A DNA stretch of 5,634 nucleotides from Candidatus Acidiferrales bacterium (GTDB lineage: Bacteria; Acidobacteriota; Terriglobia; Acidoferrales; UBA7541), in assembly GCA_030043155.1 (NCBI GenBank), contig JASHYE010000255.1:1-5634 (forward strand), in the 5' to 3' direction. Below the pieces are notes generated by a model. That model was not told the origin of the DNA. It saw only the letters and a list, made by a program, of their open reading frames with translations, and ran no database searches. Below, piece by piece: positions 1-5,069 of this stretch (position 1 is the first letter of the stretch; every line of letters begins with the position of its first letter). A program made the translations under genes and the position numbers.

Positions 1-243
1 CGGCGGCGTGCCCGGCTGAATCCACGTCTTTCCGCCGTCATCGGAGCGCTCGATGATCTGTCCAAACCAATCGCTCACCTGAGACGCGTAAATGCGATCC
101 GGATTCACCGCCGACCCTTTCATGTGATACACAGGCCAGCCCGCAAAATGCGGCCCGCTGATCTCCCATTTGTCGCGCTTCCCATCCGCCGTCAAAAGAA
201 ATGCGCCTTTGCGCGTCCCCACCAGAACTCGTACTCTGCTCAC
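1..243 (-). CDS. Asp-box (BNR/sialidase-fold) repeat protein, N-terminal part, cut by window edge
   Basis: Reading from the GTG at 241-243 leftward gives 81 residues beginning [15 protein letters not shown]. Residues 67-74 read SDDGGKTW, a clear Asp-box (S-x-D-x-G-x-T-W), the signature of BNR/VPS10/sialidase-type beta-propellers. The opening '[12 protein letters not shown]...D' and '[13 protein letters not shown]' blocks are familiar from the cytoplasmic 'WD40/YVTN/BNR-like repeat-containing protein' or 'exo-alpha-sialidase-like' family, usually about 350-400 residues long. No signal peptide is visible, unlike the two secreted genes upstream. The GTG start is chosen because GAGAAGGGG lies about six bases ahead of it and no in-frame ATG fits better. 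The gene follows the 331-1032 gene by 87 bp on the same strand, so co-transcription is possible. Substrate and reaction cannot be told; many members have no proven enzyme activity. Confidence 0.85.
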   Translation of the reverse strand, partial: MSRVRVLVGTRKGAFLLTADGKRDKWEISGPHFAGWPVYHMKGSAVNPDRIYASQVSDWFGQIIERSDDGGKTWIQPGTPP

Positions 244-330
244 GTGAGACCCCTTCTCAATTTGTTTTCGCTAATCAGTATCGCTTCTCGCCGGCCCATG
301 ACACGGCAATATCGCGCTTCAGCCCTCACC

Positions 331-1032
331 TTAAGAAGCAGGTGTGCCGTCCGACCACTTGGGCGCCAGAACCATCAGCACTGTCAGTCGATCCAAAGGA
401 TCCGGAGATGTTAGAACAGGAGAGCCTGCCAGATTTTCGCCTTGAGCTACAGAATCTGTTTCTGGAATAAAAAACATCACATGCGGATGCCAGTGCCACC
501 GTCCAGCCGTGTCATTCAAATACTGCTGTTTTGAAAGCATGTAACACATCGCGCCGCGCTGCAGACTCGGCAGCTCCTTCTTATCGAAAGCAGCTTTGAT
601 GGCGTCGGCCATTTGAGCTTTCGATTCTCCAGCCAGAATCAACTCGGTCTTCTTGATGGTGATCGGAAGATACGATCGCGCCGCCGCTGAATTTAAACAC
701 ATGGTCCCTCGTATCTTGGGATTCCAAAAATTCGGATCATCAGTTGTAGCGGTCCACCCTCTCTCAACCAGGCACACAAAGCCGTTCGTCCCTTTGACCG
801 CCGTTTCATAGCCGTGCCGCCCAAGAACCAAAACCTCGGCATTGCCCGAAATGGATTTCGGAGCCGCACTCCGCGCCATCTCTATCTCGGCGGCTCGGCT
901 CATTAAATACTGGTCAAGCGGTGCCATCTTCGGGTACGGCGCCTTCGAATCCTGAGCGCGAGCCGGCCGCGCTGCGCCCACCACAACCAGTAGCACCATA
1001 CCCGCAATCGCCCCGGTTATCCTCGATTTCAT
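331..1032 (-). CDS. secreted protein of unknown function, paralogue of the 1802-2467 product
   Basis: The product has 233 residues. Residues 1-26 form a signal peptide: MKSR, a hydrophobic core (ITGAIAGMVLLVVVGAA), then a likely ARA|Q cleavage site, so it is exported. I recognise no named domain. The mature part shares a scaffold with the 1802-2467 protein: EVLVLGRHGYE then GTNGFVCLV (81-89, Cys87), a second cysteine at 112, CYML (163-166), and HWHPHVMFFIP (180-190), then a hydrophobic strand near the C-terminus (LTVLMVLAP). The paired Cys and the His-x-Pro-His cluster could be structural or metal binding; this is inference. The ATG at 1030-1032 is chosen because GGGAGAGAG precedes it and it starts the signal peptide exactly; the frame is open 26 codons further upstream to 1110. 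Internal composition is ordinary. It lies 206 bp downstream of the 1239-1703 gene on the same strand. Confidence 0.85.
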   Translation of the reverse strand: MKSRITGAIAGMVLLVVVGAARPARAQDSKAPYPKMAPLDQYLMSRAAEIEMARSAAPKSISGNAEVLVLGRHGYETAVKGTNGFVCLVERGWTATTDDPNFWNPKIRGTMCLNSAAARSYLPITIKKTELILAGESKAQMADAIKAAFDKKELPSLQRGAMCYMLSKQQYLNDTAGRWHWHPHVMFFIPETDSVAQGENLAGSPVLTSPDPLDRLTVLMVLAPKWSDGTPAS

Positions 1033-1076
1033 TGGCTCTCTCCCGATGTGAATTCCGAGCGCAAAAAGCCAACCGT

Positions 1077-1106
1077 GATGCTCACCGGATTGCACCGGCG
1101 AGCATC
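1077..1106. repeat. inverted repeat (hairpin) upstream of the 331-1032 gene
   Basis: GATGCTC (1077-1083) pairs with GAGCATC (1100-1106); after one A/C mismatch, CCGG (1085-1088) pairs with CCGG (1095-1098), leaving the loop ATTGCA. That makes an 11-bp stem with one mismatch. On the minus strand a five-T run follows only after nine bases (1067-1063), so it is at best a weak terminator of the genes upstream. It could equally be a leader hairpin of the 331-1032 gene, whose start is 44 bases further on. Confidence 0.4.
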
Positions 1107-1182
1107 CCACTCGCGCTTCGGGTTCGTCAGTCTCCTCGACTTCTTTCGATCTACCGTGACAGTCAGCGTGCCTTGCTTTTTC

Positions 1183-1241
1183 TAGTCACTAGACACTCGC
1201 CACTAGCCACTGTTTTTCAGGCTACTCGCCACTGCTTTTCA
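1183..1241. repeat. imperfect short-unit repeat tract (ACTCGCCACT / CACTAGNCACT type)
   Basis: The stretch is built of variants of one short word. ACTCGCCACT occurs at 1195-1204 and 1224-1233, and GCCACTGTTTTTCA (1206-1219) recurs as GCCACTGCTTTTCA (1228-1241), 13 of 14 bases identical. Read on the minus strand it is a run of AGTGGC, TAGTGG and TAGTGAC words of the kind I recall between genes in acidobacterial genomes. The last copy supplies the TGA stop (1239-1241) of the minus-strand gene ending there, so the repeat abuts or replaced the original gene end. Confidence 0.6.
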
Positions 1242-1703
1242 CGCCTTCGCCGCTGTCTGCTGCGGACGCATCATCTTCATCATCTGGCGCATCGCCGCCA
1301 TCTGCCCGGGCGACCGCTTCTCGCTCCACTGCTCGAAGCGCTCCGCGGCTTTCTCAAGATCCGCCGCAAATTGCTTGTTCATAAAGCGCTGGCGAGCCTC
1401 GGGAATCGTCGGCTTCACCCGTTCCCACACGCCAACAAATTCACCGCTGTGTGCAAAGAAAAGGTCCTCGTGGAGCAAACCGAAATTCAACATCGCGCAA
1501 GCCTGATCCCAATAGCTGATCACCATCATGAAGTTCGTACCCTGCTCTGTTCCCATCGGCGCGATTTTCATCGCCTCGTCGAGCGTCTCCGCGAAAAAAT
1601 TCTTAAAGAACCAGTCGCGCGCCTTGCGCAACCGTTCTTCGCGCCGCAAGTCATAGAGTTTCAACTGAAGCTGCGCCTGCTCATGCGTCGGTTTGCTATC
1701 CAT
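1239..1703 (-). CDS. small soluble helical protein of unknown function (possibly DUF4760-like)
   Basis: The product has 154 residues, with no signal peptide or membrane segment, so it is probably cytoplasmic. Residues 1-35 are charged and helix-prone (QLKLYDLRREERLRKARDWFFKNF). Residues 58-100 hold the best-ordered block: NFMMVISYWDQACAMLNFGLLHEDLFF, then GVWERVKPTIPEAR. The order of a helix with Y/FW, 'GLLxEDLF' and 'VWERVKPxIxxxR' recalls DUF4760-type proteins, but this is a weak resemblance. The C-terminal tail is rich in Met and Gln (MAAMRQMMKMM). The start ATG at 1701-1703 follows AAAGGAG by about ten bases. It sits between two members of the same secreted family, 98 bp after the 1802-2467 gene, in the same direction. 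The stop codon lies inside a short-repeat tract. No function can be given. Confidence 0.8.
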   Translation of the reverse strand: MDSKPTHEQAQLQLKLYDLRREERLRKARDWFFKNFFAETLDEAMKIAPMGTEQGTNFMMVISYWDQACAMLNFGLLHEDLFFAHSGEFVGVWERVKPTIPEARQRFMNKQFAADLEKAAERFEQWSEKRSPGQMAAMRQMMKMMRPQQTAAKA

Positions 1704-1801
1704 GATGTTTCTTCTCCTTTCTTTTATTCTTCGTATTCCTCGTGACTGAAAGCAATTTCACACCTCTGCGAAAATCAATCTGCTGCCGCTTTATGCCAAC
1801 G

Positions 1802-2467
1802 TTAATATACTTTGAGGTTTAGATCTGGAAATACGATCATCGTCGTGTCTGGTCGCCCGGGCTGCACCAGAAAGGGAGCGACCGAATCGTATCCCAAATC
1901 CTGTGCGGTCATATACGGCGCGTAAAACATAAAATGCGGCGGAACATGAACTGTCCCGCCGGCCGGAGTAGGGCCCAAGCGGTTATCGGTCGACAGCATG
2001 TAGCGGACGCCTGGCTTGCTCGGCGCTTTGAACCGGCCGTCCTTGTATCCATTCGCGATGTCCGCTTTGATCTCCTCTTCTGAGATACCCTTGGTGCGCA
2101 GTTCTTCCTTGTACAGGTCGGCAAGCAAAAGAGTATGGCTGCCTTCTGCATCGTAGCATTCCGGTTCCACCGTCGTTTCGCCTGACTTCGTGAAGTCCCG
2201 GCCCACGAGGCAGCTCACACCGTTGGTGCCTTCTCGATCCTTCTCAAAGCCCTTCGGACCCAGAACGTAGACGGTTGCCTTATCCCTCAACTTCAACGGA
2301 GCAGCGCTCAACGCAATGGAGACTTGCACGTCGCGCGGCACCGATGCGTCGAATACCTTCGGAAGTTGGTCATAGGCCACCTGCGCTGACGCCCCACCGG
2401 CCAGAAGGCCCATTGCCAAAACGGCGGCAAAAATCACCGCTATCGATTTCACAACCTTCAGCCGCAT
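1802..2467 (-). CDS. secreted protein of unknown function, paralogue of the 331-1032 product
   Basis: The product has 221 residues. A signal peptide occupies residues 1-28 (MRLKVVK, hydrophobic VIFAAVLAMGLLAGG, then ASA|Q). The mature protein shares the order of conserved blocks with the 331-1032 product: TVYVLGPKGFE (66-75), GTNGVSCLV (80-88, Cys86), a second Cys at 104, YMLS (156-159), HVPPHFMFYAP (174-184) and a final hydrophobic strand (TTMIVFPD). The two are clearly homologous but well diverged. I know no family name. ATG at 2465-2467 is chosen because GGAGG stands seven bases before it and it begins the signal peptide; the longer open frame to 2560 adds only a basic, unlikely leader. 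It is the first gene of the minus-strand group and is divergent from the HxlR gene, so its promoter region includes the palindrome at 2572-2594. Confidence 0.87.
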   Translation of the reverse strand: MRLKVVKSIAVIFAAVLAMGLLAGGASAQVAYDQLPKVFDASVPRDVQVSIALSAAPLKLRDKATVYVLGPKGFEKDREGTNGVSCLVGRDFTKSGETTVEPECYDAEGSHTLLLADLYKEELRTKGISEEEIKADIANGYKDGRFKAPSKPGVRYMLSTDNRLGPTPAGGTVHVPPHFMFYAPYMTAQDLGYDSVAPFLVQPGRPDTTMIVFPDLNLKVY

Positions 2468-2503
2468 TGTCGTCCTCCAACTCGAATTTTGTTTCCACCG
2501 TCT

Positions 2504-2533
2504 TCGCCTGCTGGCCTGATCATCTCGCCTGCT
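2504..2533. repeat. 9-bp direct repeat, 21-bp period, in the leader of the 1802-2467 gene
   Basis: TCGCCTGCT occurs at 2504-2512 and again at 2525-2533; the copies start 21 bases apart, close to two helical turns. They lie between the HxlR palindrome and the ribosome binding site of the minus-strand gene. They may be a regulator site on one DNA face or chance; nothing else supports a role. Confidence 0.3.
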
Positions 2534-2571
2534 AGGTATTCGATAGGAACGGTGCTCCACACTCTGCGATA

Positions 2572-2594
2572 TTCACTTGCATAATGCAAGTGAA
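2572..2594. promoter_or_regulatory. perfect 23-bp palindrome, probable HxlR operator
   Basis: TTCACTTGCAT (2572-2582), a single central A (2583), then the exact reverse complement ATGCAAGTGAA (2584-2594). It lies between the divergent secreted-protein gene and the HxlR gene, 18 bp ahead of the regulator's GTG. It overlaps the presumed -35 hexamer (TTGCAT, 2577-2582). HxlR-family dimers bind such inverted repeats and commonly repress their own promoter, so this is most simply the autoregulatory operator. Control of the minus-strand genes is possible. Confidence 0.75.
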
Positions 2595-2612
2595 AGATTT
2601 TATATTCCTTGC
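2577..2612 (+). promoter_or_regulatory. candidate promoter of the HxlR gene, apparently leaderless
   Basis: TTGCAT (2577-2582) and TATATT (2601-2606; five of six to the TATAAT consensus) are separated by 18 bp. With the usual six- or seven-base discriminator, transcription would begin at about 2613, the G of the GTG start codon. No Shine-Dalgarno sequence precedes that GTG (ATTTTATATTCCTTGC), which agrees with a leaderless message. The palindrome covers the -35 element, so bound regulator would block polymerase. Confidence 0.55.
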
Positions 2613-3038
2613 GTGGCCAACAGGAAGCCCCTCATCCATCGCCGCTCGCCGTGTCCCTTGAACGCTTCCGTCGAAATGCTCGGCGACCGCTGGTCCCTTC
2701 TCATCCTTCGCGACATGATGGTTTGGGGCTTCAAAACCTTCAAGGAATTCCTCGGCTCGCACGAAAAAATCGCCACCAACATTCTCGCTGACCGCCTCCG
2801 CCGCCTCGAAAGATCCGGCATCATCGCCTCTAAACCGGATCCCTCCGATGGACGCAAGCAAATTTACCTTCTCACCGCAAAAGGAATCGACCTCGCGCCC
2901 GTCCTCGCCGAAATGGTCCTCTGGGCCGCGCGCCACGAAAAAACCGGCAATCAACCCCTTATCCGCCAGCTCAAGGGCGGCAAAGAACAGGTCATCGCCC
3001 ACATCCGCAAAACCTGGGCGGAAAAGAAAAGTTCGTGA
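2613..3038 (+). CDS. HxlR-family winged-helix transcriptional regulator
   Basis: The product has 141 residues from the GTG at 2613. It carries the family signature throughout: RRSPCPLNASVEMLGDRW with the conserved Cys14-Pro15, GDRWSLLILRDM (24-35), F-K-E-F (43-46), the recognition-helix region IATNILADRLRRLERSGII (53-71), and the wing DPSDGRKQIYLLTAKG (76-91). The length fits the family. Members bind DNA as dimers and often respond to reactive electrophiles or redox state, sometimes through the N-terminal Cys; whether Cys14 senses here is inference. The frame stays open to a TTG at 2577, but that lies inside the palindrome and ahead of the predicted transcription start. The GTG gives the typical 'MANRKPLIHRRSPCP' N-terminus. 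The next gene starts 22 bp after its stop and is probably co-transcribed. The ligand is unknown. Confidence 0.92.
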   Translation: MANRKPLIHRRSPCPLNASVEMLGDRWSLLILRDMMVWGFKTFKEFLGSHEKIATNILADRLRRLERSGIIASKPDPSDGRKQIYLLTAKGIDLAPVLAEMVLWAARHEKTGNQPLIRQLKGGKEQVIAHIRKTWAEKKSS

Positions 3039-3060
3039 GAGACTAACAGCCTTTCACGCA

Positions 3061-3867
3061 ATGACTTCTCACTCTGAACGCCGGCTCGACATCGCTACCA
3101 CTGTCTCCATCGCCCTGCCTGCCTTCGCACTCCAGTCCGTCGCTCACGAAGTACTCGGTCATGCCGTTACGGCCTGGCTCAGCGGCGTGAAAGTCATTCT
3201 CATCACTTCCACCACGCTGCAAACACAGGGAGGCAGCCGGATAATCCCCGCAAGCGGGCCGCTCGCCAATCTGGCTTTCGGAATCGCCGCTTATCTCGCA
3301 TTTCGCCGCATTCCGCGTTTCAGTGCGGCTCGCTTTTTCCTGTGGATCTTCGCCTTTGCCAATCTGTTCATCGGAACGGGGTACATCCTCTTTTCGGGCG
3401 TCACAAATTTCGGTGATGCCGCGTTCGTCATCGCCGGATGCAAGCCTGCCTGGCTCTATCGCGCCGCGCTGATCGTTTTTGGCGCCTGGGGATATCGCTT
3501 CTCTGTGGGCTTGGCCGTTCGCGACACGCTCGGCCTCATTCGTAACGGCAGTCTTCTCGTCGAAGATGTCGGCCGCATCCTTTATTCTGCGTGCCTTGCG
3601 GGCAGCCTTTTGTACGTCGTCGCGTCGATTTTCAATCCCGTCAGCCCTTCCCTGATTCTCTACGACGGCGTTTCGAGCGCCTGCGGCGTTGCTGTCGGAC
3701 TCCTTTTCATCCGCGGAGCTGTCGCAAGGCTATCGAAATCCGTTCCTGCGCCTTCGCCATCTGGTCCAACACCCAACGCAATTCCCTTCAGCGCTGCATG
3801 GCTAATCTTCGCGTCCATCTCTACCGTTCTCTTCATCATTTTCCTTGGCCGAGGCATTCGCCCCTAG
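3061..3867 (+). CDS. polytopic membrane protein with M50-like (site-2 protease type) motifs
   Basis: The product has 268 residues and about six or seven hydrophobic segments (near 11-27, 66-82, 92-112, 131-150, 173-192, 203-222 and 244-263). The first leads into AHEVLGHAVTAWLSGVKV, with H29, E30 and H34. This resembles the zinc-binding HExxH of M50 intramembrane metalloproteases but has three residues between Glu and the second His. SGPLAN (65-70) matches the M50 'GPxxN' block, and SGVTNFGD (112-119) offers an aspartate where a third ligand is expected. It may be an active protease on a membrane substrate or an inactive relative. ATG at 3061 is chosen; the ribosome binding site is weak (GAGAGA about 20 bases back), so translational coupling to the HxlR gene 22 bp upstream is likely. 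The frame is open far upstream to 2848, but that part overlaps the HxlR gene. Confidence 0.8.
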   Translation: MTSHSERRLDIATTVSIALPAFALQSVAHEVLGHAVTAWLSGVKVILITSTTLQTQGGSRIIPASGPLANLAFGIAAYLAFRRIPRFSAARFFLWIFAFANLFIGTGYILFSGVTNFGDAAFVIAGCKPAWLYRAALIVFGAWGYRFSVGLAVRDTLGLIRNGSLLVEDVGRILYSACLAGSLLYVVASIFNPVSPSLILYDGVSSACGVAVGLLFIRGAVARLSKSVPAPSPSGPTPNAIPFSAAWLIFASISTVLFIIFLGRGIRP

Positions 3868-3868
3868 T

Positions 3869-4002
3869 TGCGTAGCGCACAATTTCGCGCTTCTTGCGAA
3901 GTTCTGCTCCTTCTCCGGGAACCGCCGGCCTTTGTAGCGCAGAGTTTTGCCCTCCAAAAACTCTGGGCTTTGCCCGTCTCCCCCTCCTCCGACCGCCGAA
4001 CC
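3869..4002. repeat. two diverged tandem copies of a hairpin-bearing repeat unit
   Basis: Unit 1 begins at about 3869 and unit 2 at about 3931. Both open with GTAGCGCA (3872-3879 and 3934-3941) followed by A-x-TTT-x-GC, both contain TCTG and TCTCC, and both end ACCGCCG plus two bases plus CC. Each has an internal stem. Unit 1 pairs AATTTCGC with GCGAAGTT (seven of eight). Unit 2 pairs CAGAGTTTT (3940-3948) with AAAACTCTG (3957-3965), nine perfect base pairs around an eight-base loop, directly followed by the small stem GGGC-TTT-GCCC (3965-3975). It lies between convergent genes and could help end transcripts, but no T-run follows. Confidence 0.5.
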
Positions 4003-4025
4003 CCTTTCTGATCGGAAACCCACCC

Positions 4026-4083
4026 TGTCATTCCGAGCGAGTCCCGACATGCCTTCATCGGGACGACGAGGAATCTGCTTGTT
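4026..4083. repeat. dispersed acidobacterial repeat, 'gtcattccgagcga ... gaggaatctgctt' type
   Basis: TGTCATTCCGAGCGA at 4026-4040 and GAGGAATCTGCTT at 4068-4080 are the two conserved ends of an intergenic repeat I recall as frequent in acidobacterial genomes. Between them GTCCCGA (4041-4047) pairs perfectly with TCGGGAC (4058-4064) around a ten-base loop. It ends 20 bases before the stop codon of the HEPN gene. I see only this one full copy in the window. Confidence 0.6.
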
Positions 4084-4102
4084 TAGGTTAAACCAGGGGC
4101 GA

Positions 4103-4825
4103 CTACGCTTGGCCAGATGCAGCTTTTATCGCGGCGGTATCCTTCTCAAACTCCGCTTCCCGCACCTTCAGGTCCCTTCGGACGGCATGCAAAAGATACT
4201 TGTAGTCCTTGATTGGTAAGCTCGTGTGGATAGCAGCCCCAAAGAGACTGCTGTAAAAGTTGACGATGCGAAGACCATTGTCGATCAGCGCCTCGATCTC
4301 TGAGAAGAGGACAGGATTCTGCTCTGCGAATCCCCTTGGGTCCAGCGCGCTTGAGCGGCTACGATGTGCGAAGTAATTGTTCCGCAAAACTGTGAGCTTC
4401 TTGACTAATGGGTTCGCATTGCTCACAGACTCCAAATCCTTCTGCAGCAGCGCAGAATCAGGCCTCCGTGGGTCAGCTGCCAGCGAATCGACGAACGGAT
4501 TATCTTTAAGTCGTTCGCGGAAGTTTGGCTCGTCGAAAAAATGTAAGTAGGCTTGGATAGTCTCAAGGAAGTTCCTTAAATTCAGGCTCGGTTTGCCTTC
4601 ATACAGGTCATAAGCCTTGCAGAGTCGCAATAGCGTGGCCTCCACGTGAGCACTCAAGGTAAACGTCCAGAATGCCGCCGACTGGTTGAACTCCTCTTGG
4701 TAATCTTGGATAGCAGCATTAAGGTCCTGATGAAGTCGAAAATGGTCGCGCGCGTCAATGAGTTCATCGACCAATGCCTCCAGCAGACGCTTAAATTGAG
4801 CCGAATCGGTAACTTCGATCTTCAT
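4103..4825 (-). CDS. AbiU2-like HEPN-domain protein, candidate RNase toxin or anti-phage effector
   Basis: The product has 240 residues, all helical by appearance and soluble. Residues 46-75 (FNQSAAFWTFTLSAHVEATLLRLCKAYDLY) match the first long helix pair of the AbiU2-type HEPN family. Residues 139-156 include LTVLRNNYFAHRS, with R148 and H154 forming the HEPN Rx(4-6)H ribonuclease motif (here R-N-N-Y-F-A-H, five residues between). HEPN proteins with this motif cut RNA and act as toxins or abortive-infection effectors; AbiU2 was named from lactococcal phage resistance. The C-terminal 40 residues are charged. ATG at 4823-4825 is preferred because CAGGAA lies about eight bases ahead; a TTG at 4873 would add 16 residues. 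I see no MNT nucleotidyltransferase or other protein antitoxin beside it. Composition looks less GC-rich than its neighbours, suggesting gain by transfer. Confidence 0.8.
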   Translation of the reverse strand: MKIEVTDSAQFKRLLEALVDELIDARDHFRLHQDLNAAIQDYQEEFNQSAAFWTFTLSAHVEATLLRLCKAYDLYEGKPSLNLRNFLETIQAYLHFFDEPNFRERLKDNPFVDSLAADPRRPDSALLQKDLESVSNANPLVKKLTVLRNNYFAHRSRSSALDPRGFAEQNPVLFSEIEALIDNGLRIVNFYSSLFGAAIHTSLPIKDYKYLLHAVRRDLKVREAEFEKDTAAIKAASGQA

Positions 4826-4869
4826 TTGTTTTTCCTGGAAGTGCGCTGCTAGTTTAGCAGAGTGCTCAT

Positions 4870-4965
4870 TCAATTAGCGCCGCAGGGTGGACTGAGCGCC
4901 CCGCAATTACCGAGTGGACGCGCATCCGCCTCGTCCCAGCAGAAAGACGCTTTGGCATAAGACAT
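4870..4965 (-). other. possible 31-residue small ORF or gene remnant
   Basis: From ATG at 4963-4965 the minus strand encodes MSYAKASFCWDEADARPLGN and 11 more residues. The same frame is open upstream to a TAA at about 5028 and reads HIVKAKTDYIAQKARAKRK, balanced in composition and unlike the arginine-rich overlapping frame. Its TGA (4870-4872) overlaps the alternative TTG start of the HEPN gene. The ribosome binding site (AAAAGG) is only about three bases from the ATG. It may be the decayed end of a gene that once preceded the HEPN gene, such as an antitoxin, but I cannot assign it. Confidence 0.2.
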
Positions 4966-5011
4966 TTTCCTTTTCGCGCGCGCCTTTTGCGCGATGTAGT
5001 CCGTTTTCGCC

Positions 5012-5040
5012 TTGACAATGTGTTAGTAAAGTGGTACATA
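5012..5040 (+). promoter_or_regulatory. candidate sigma70-type promoter
   Basis: A perfect TTGACA (5012-5017) is followed after 17 bp by TACATA (5035-5040), a weak -10 matching TATAAT at three positions. A direct repeat, GGTAC-ATA-GGTAC (5033-5045), straddles the -10. Transcription would start at about 5047 and meet the terminator hairpin at 5070-5097, giving an RNA of roughly 50 bases. There is no gene in between. Confidence 0.35.
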
Positions 5041-5069
5041 GGTACGTGACATCGCGAATTGTCGGTCAC

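Noticed and set aside
1052..1061. ATTCCGAGCG shared with the dispersed repeat at 4030-4039
   Set aside because: Only ten bases match and the other conserved end (GAGGAATCTGCTT) is absent, so it is not called a second copy.
921..1745. Long plus-strand open frame (274 codons) opposite the minus-strand genes
   Set aside because: It is rich in Arg, His, Leu and Pro, has no domain, and runs antisense across two genes with signal peptide or ribosome binding site support; it is a shadow frame.
2577..2612. TTG start at 2577 for the HxlR regulator
   Set aside because: It lies within the palindrome and upstream of the predicted transcription start; the added residues do not look like the family N-terminus.
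2532..3002. Minus-strand open frame of 156 codons opposite the HxlR gene
   Set aside because: The plus strand encodes an unmistakable HxlR regulator; the antisense frame is glycine/glutamate-rich shadow sequence.
2848..3060. Long N-terminal extension of the membrane protein
   Set aside because: It overlaps the HxlR gene in another frame and is Ser/Arg/Pro-rich; the ATG at 3061 begins just before the first membrane segment.
4866..5069. 67-residue arginine/lysine-rich minus-strand frame
   Set aside because: Its composition (RRKRTTSRKRRARKGK) is typical of an out-of-frame reading; no ribosome binding site or recognisable motif.
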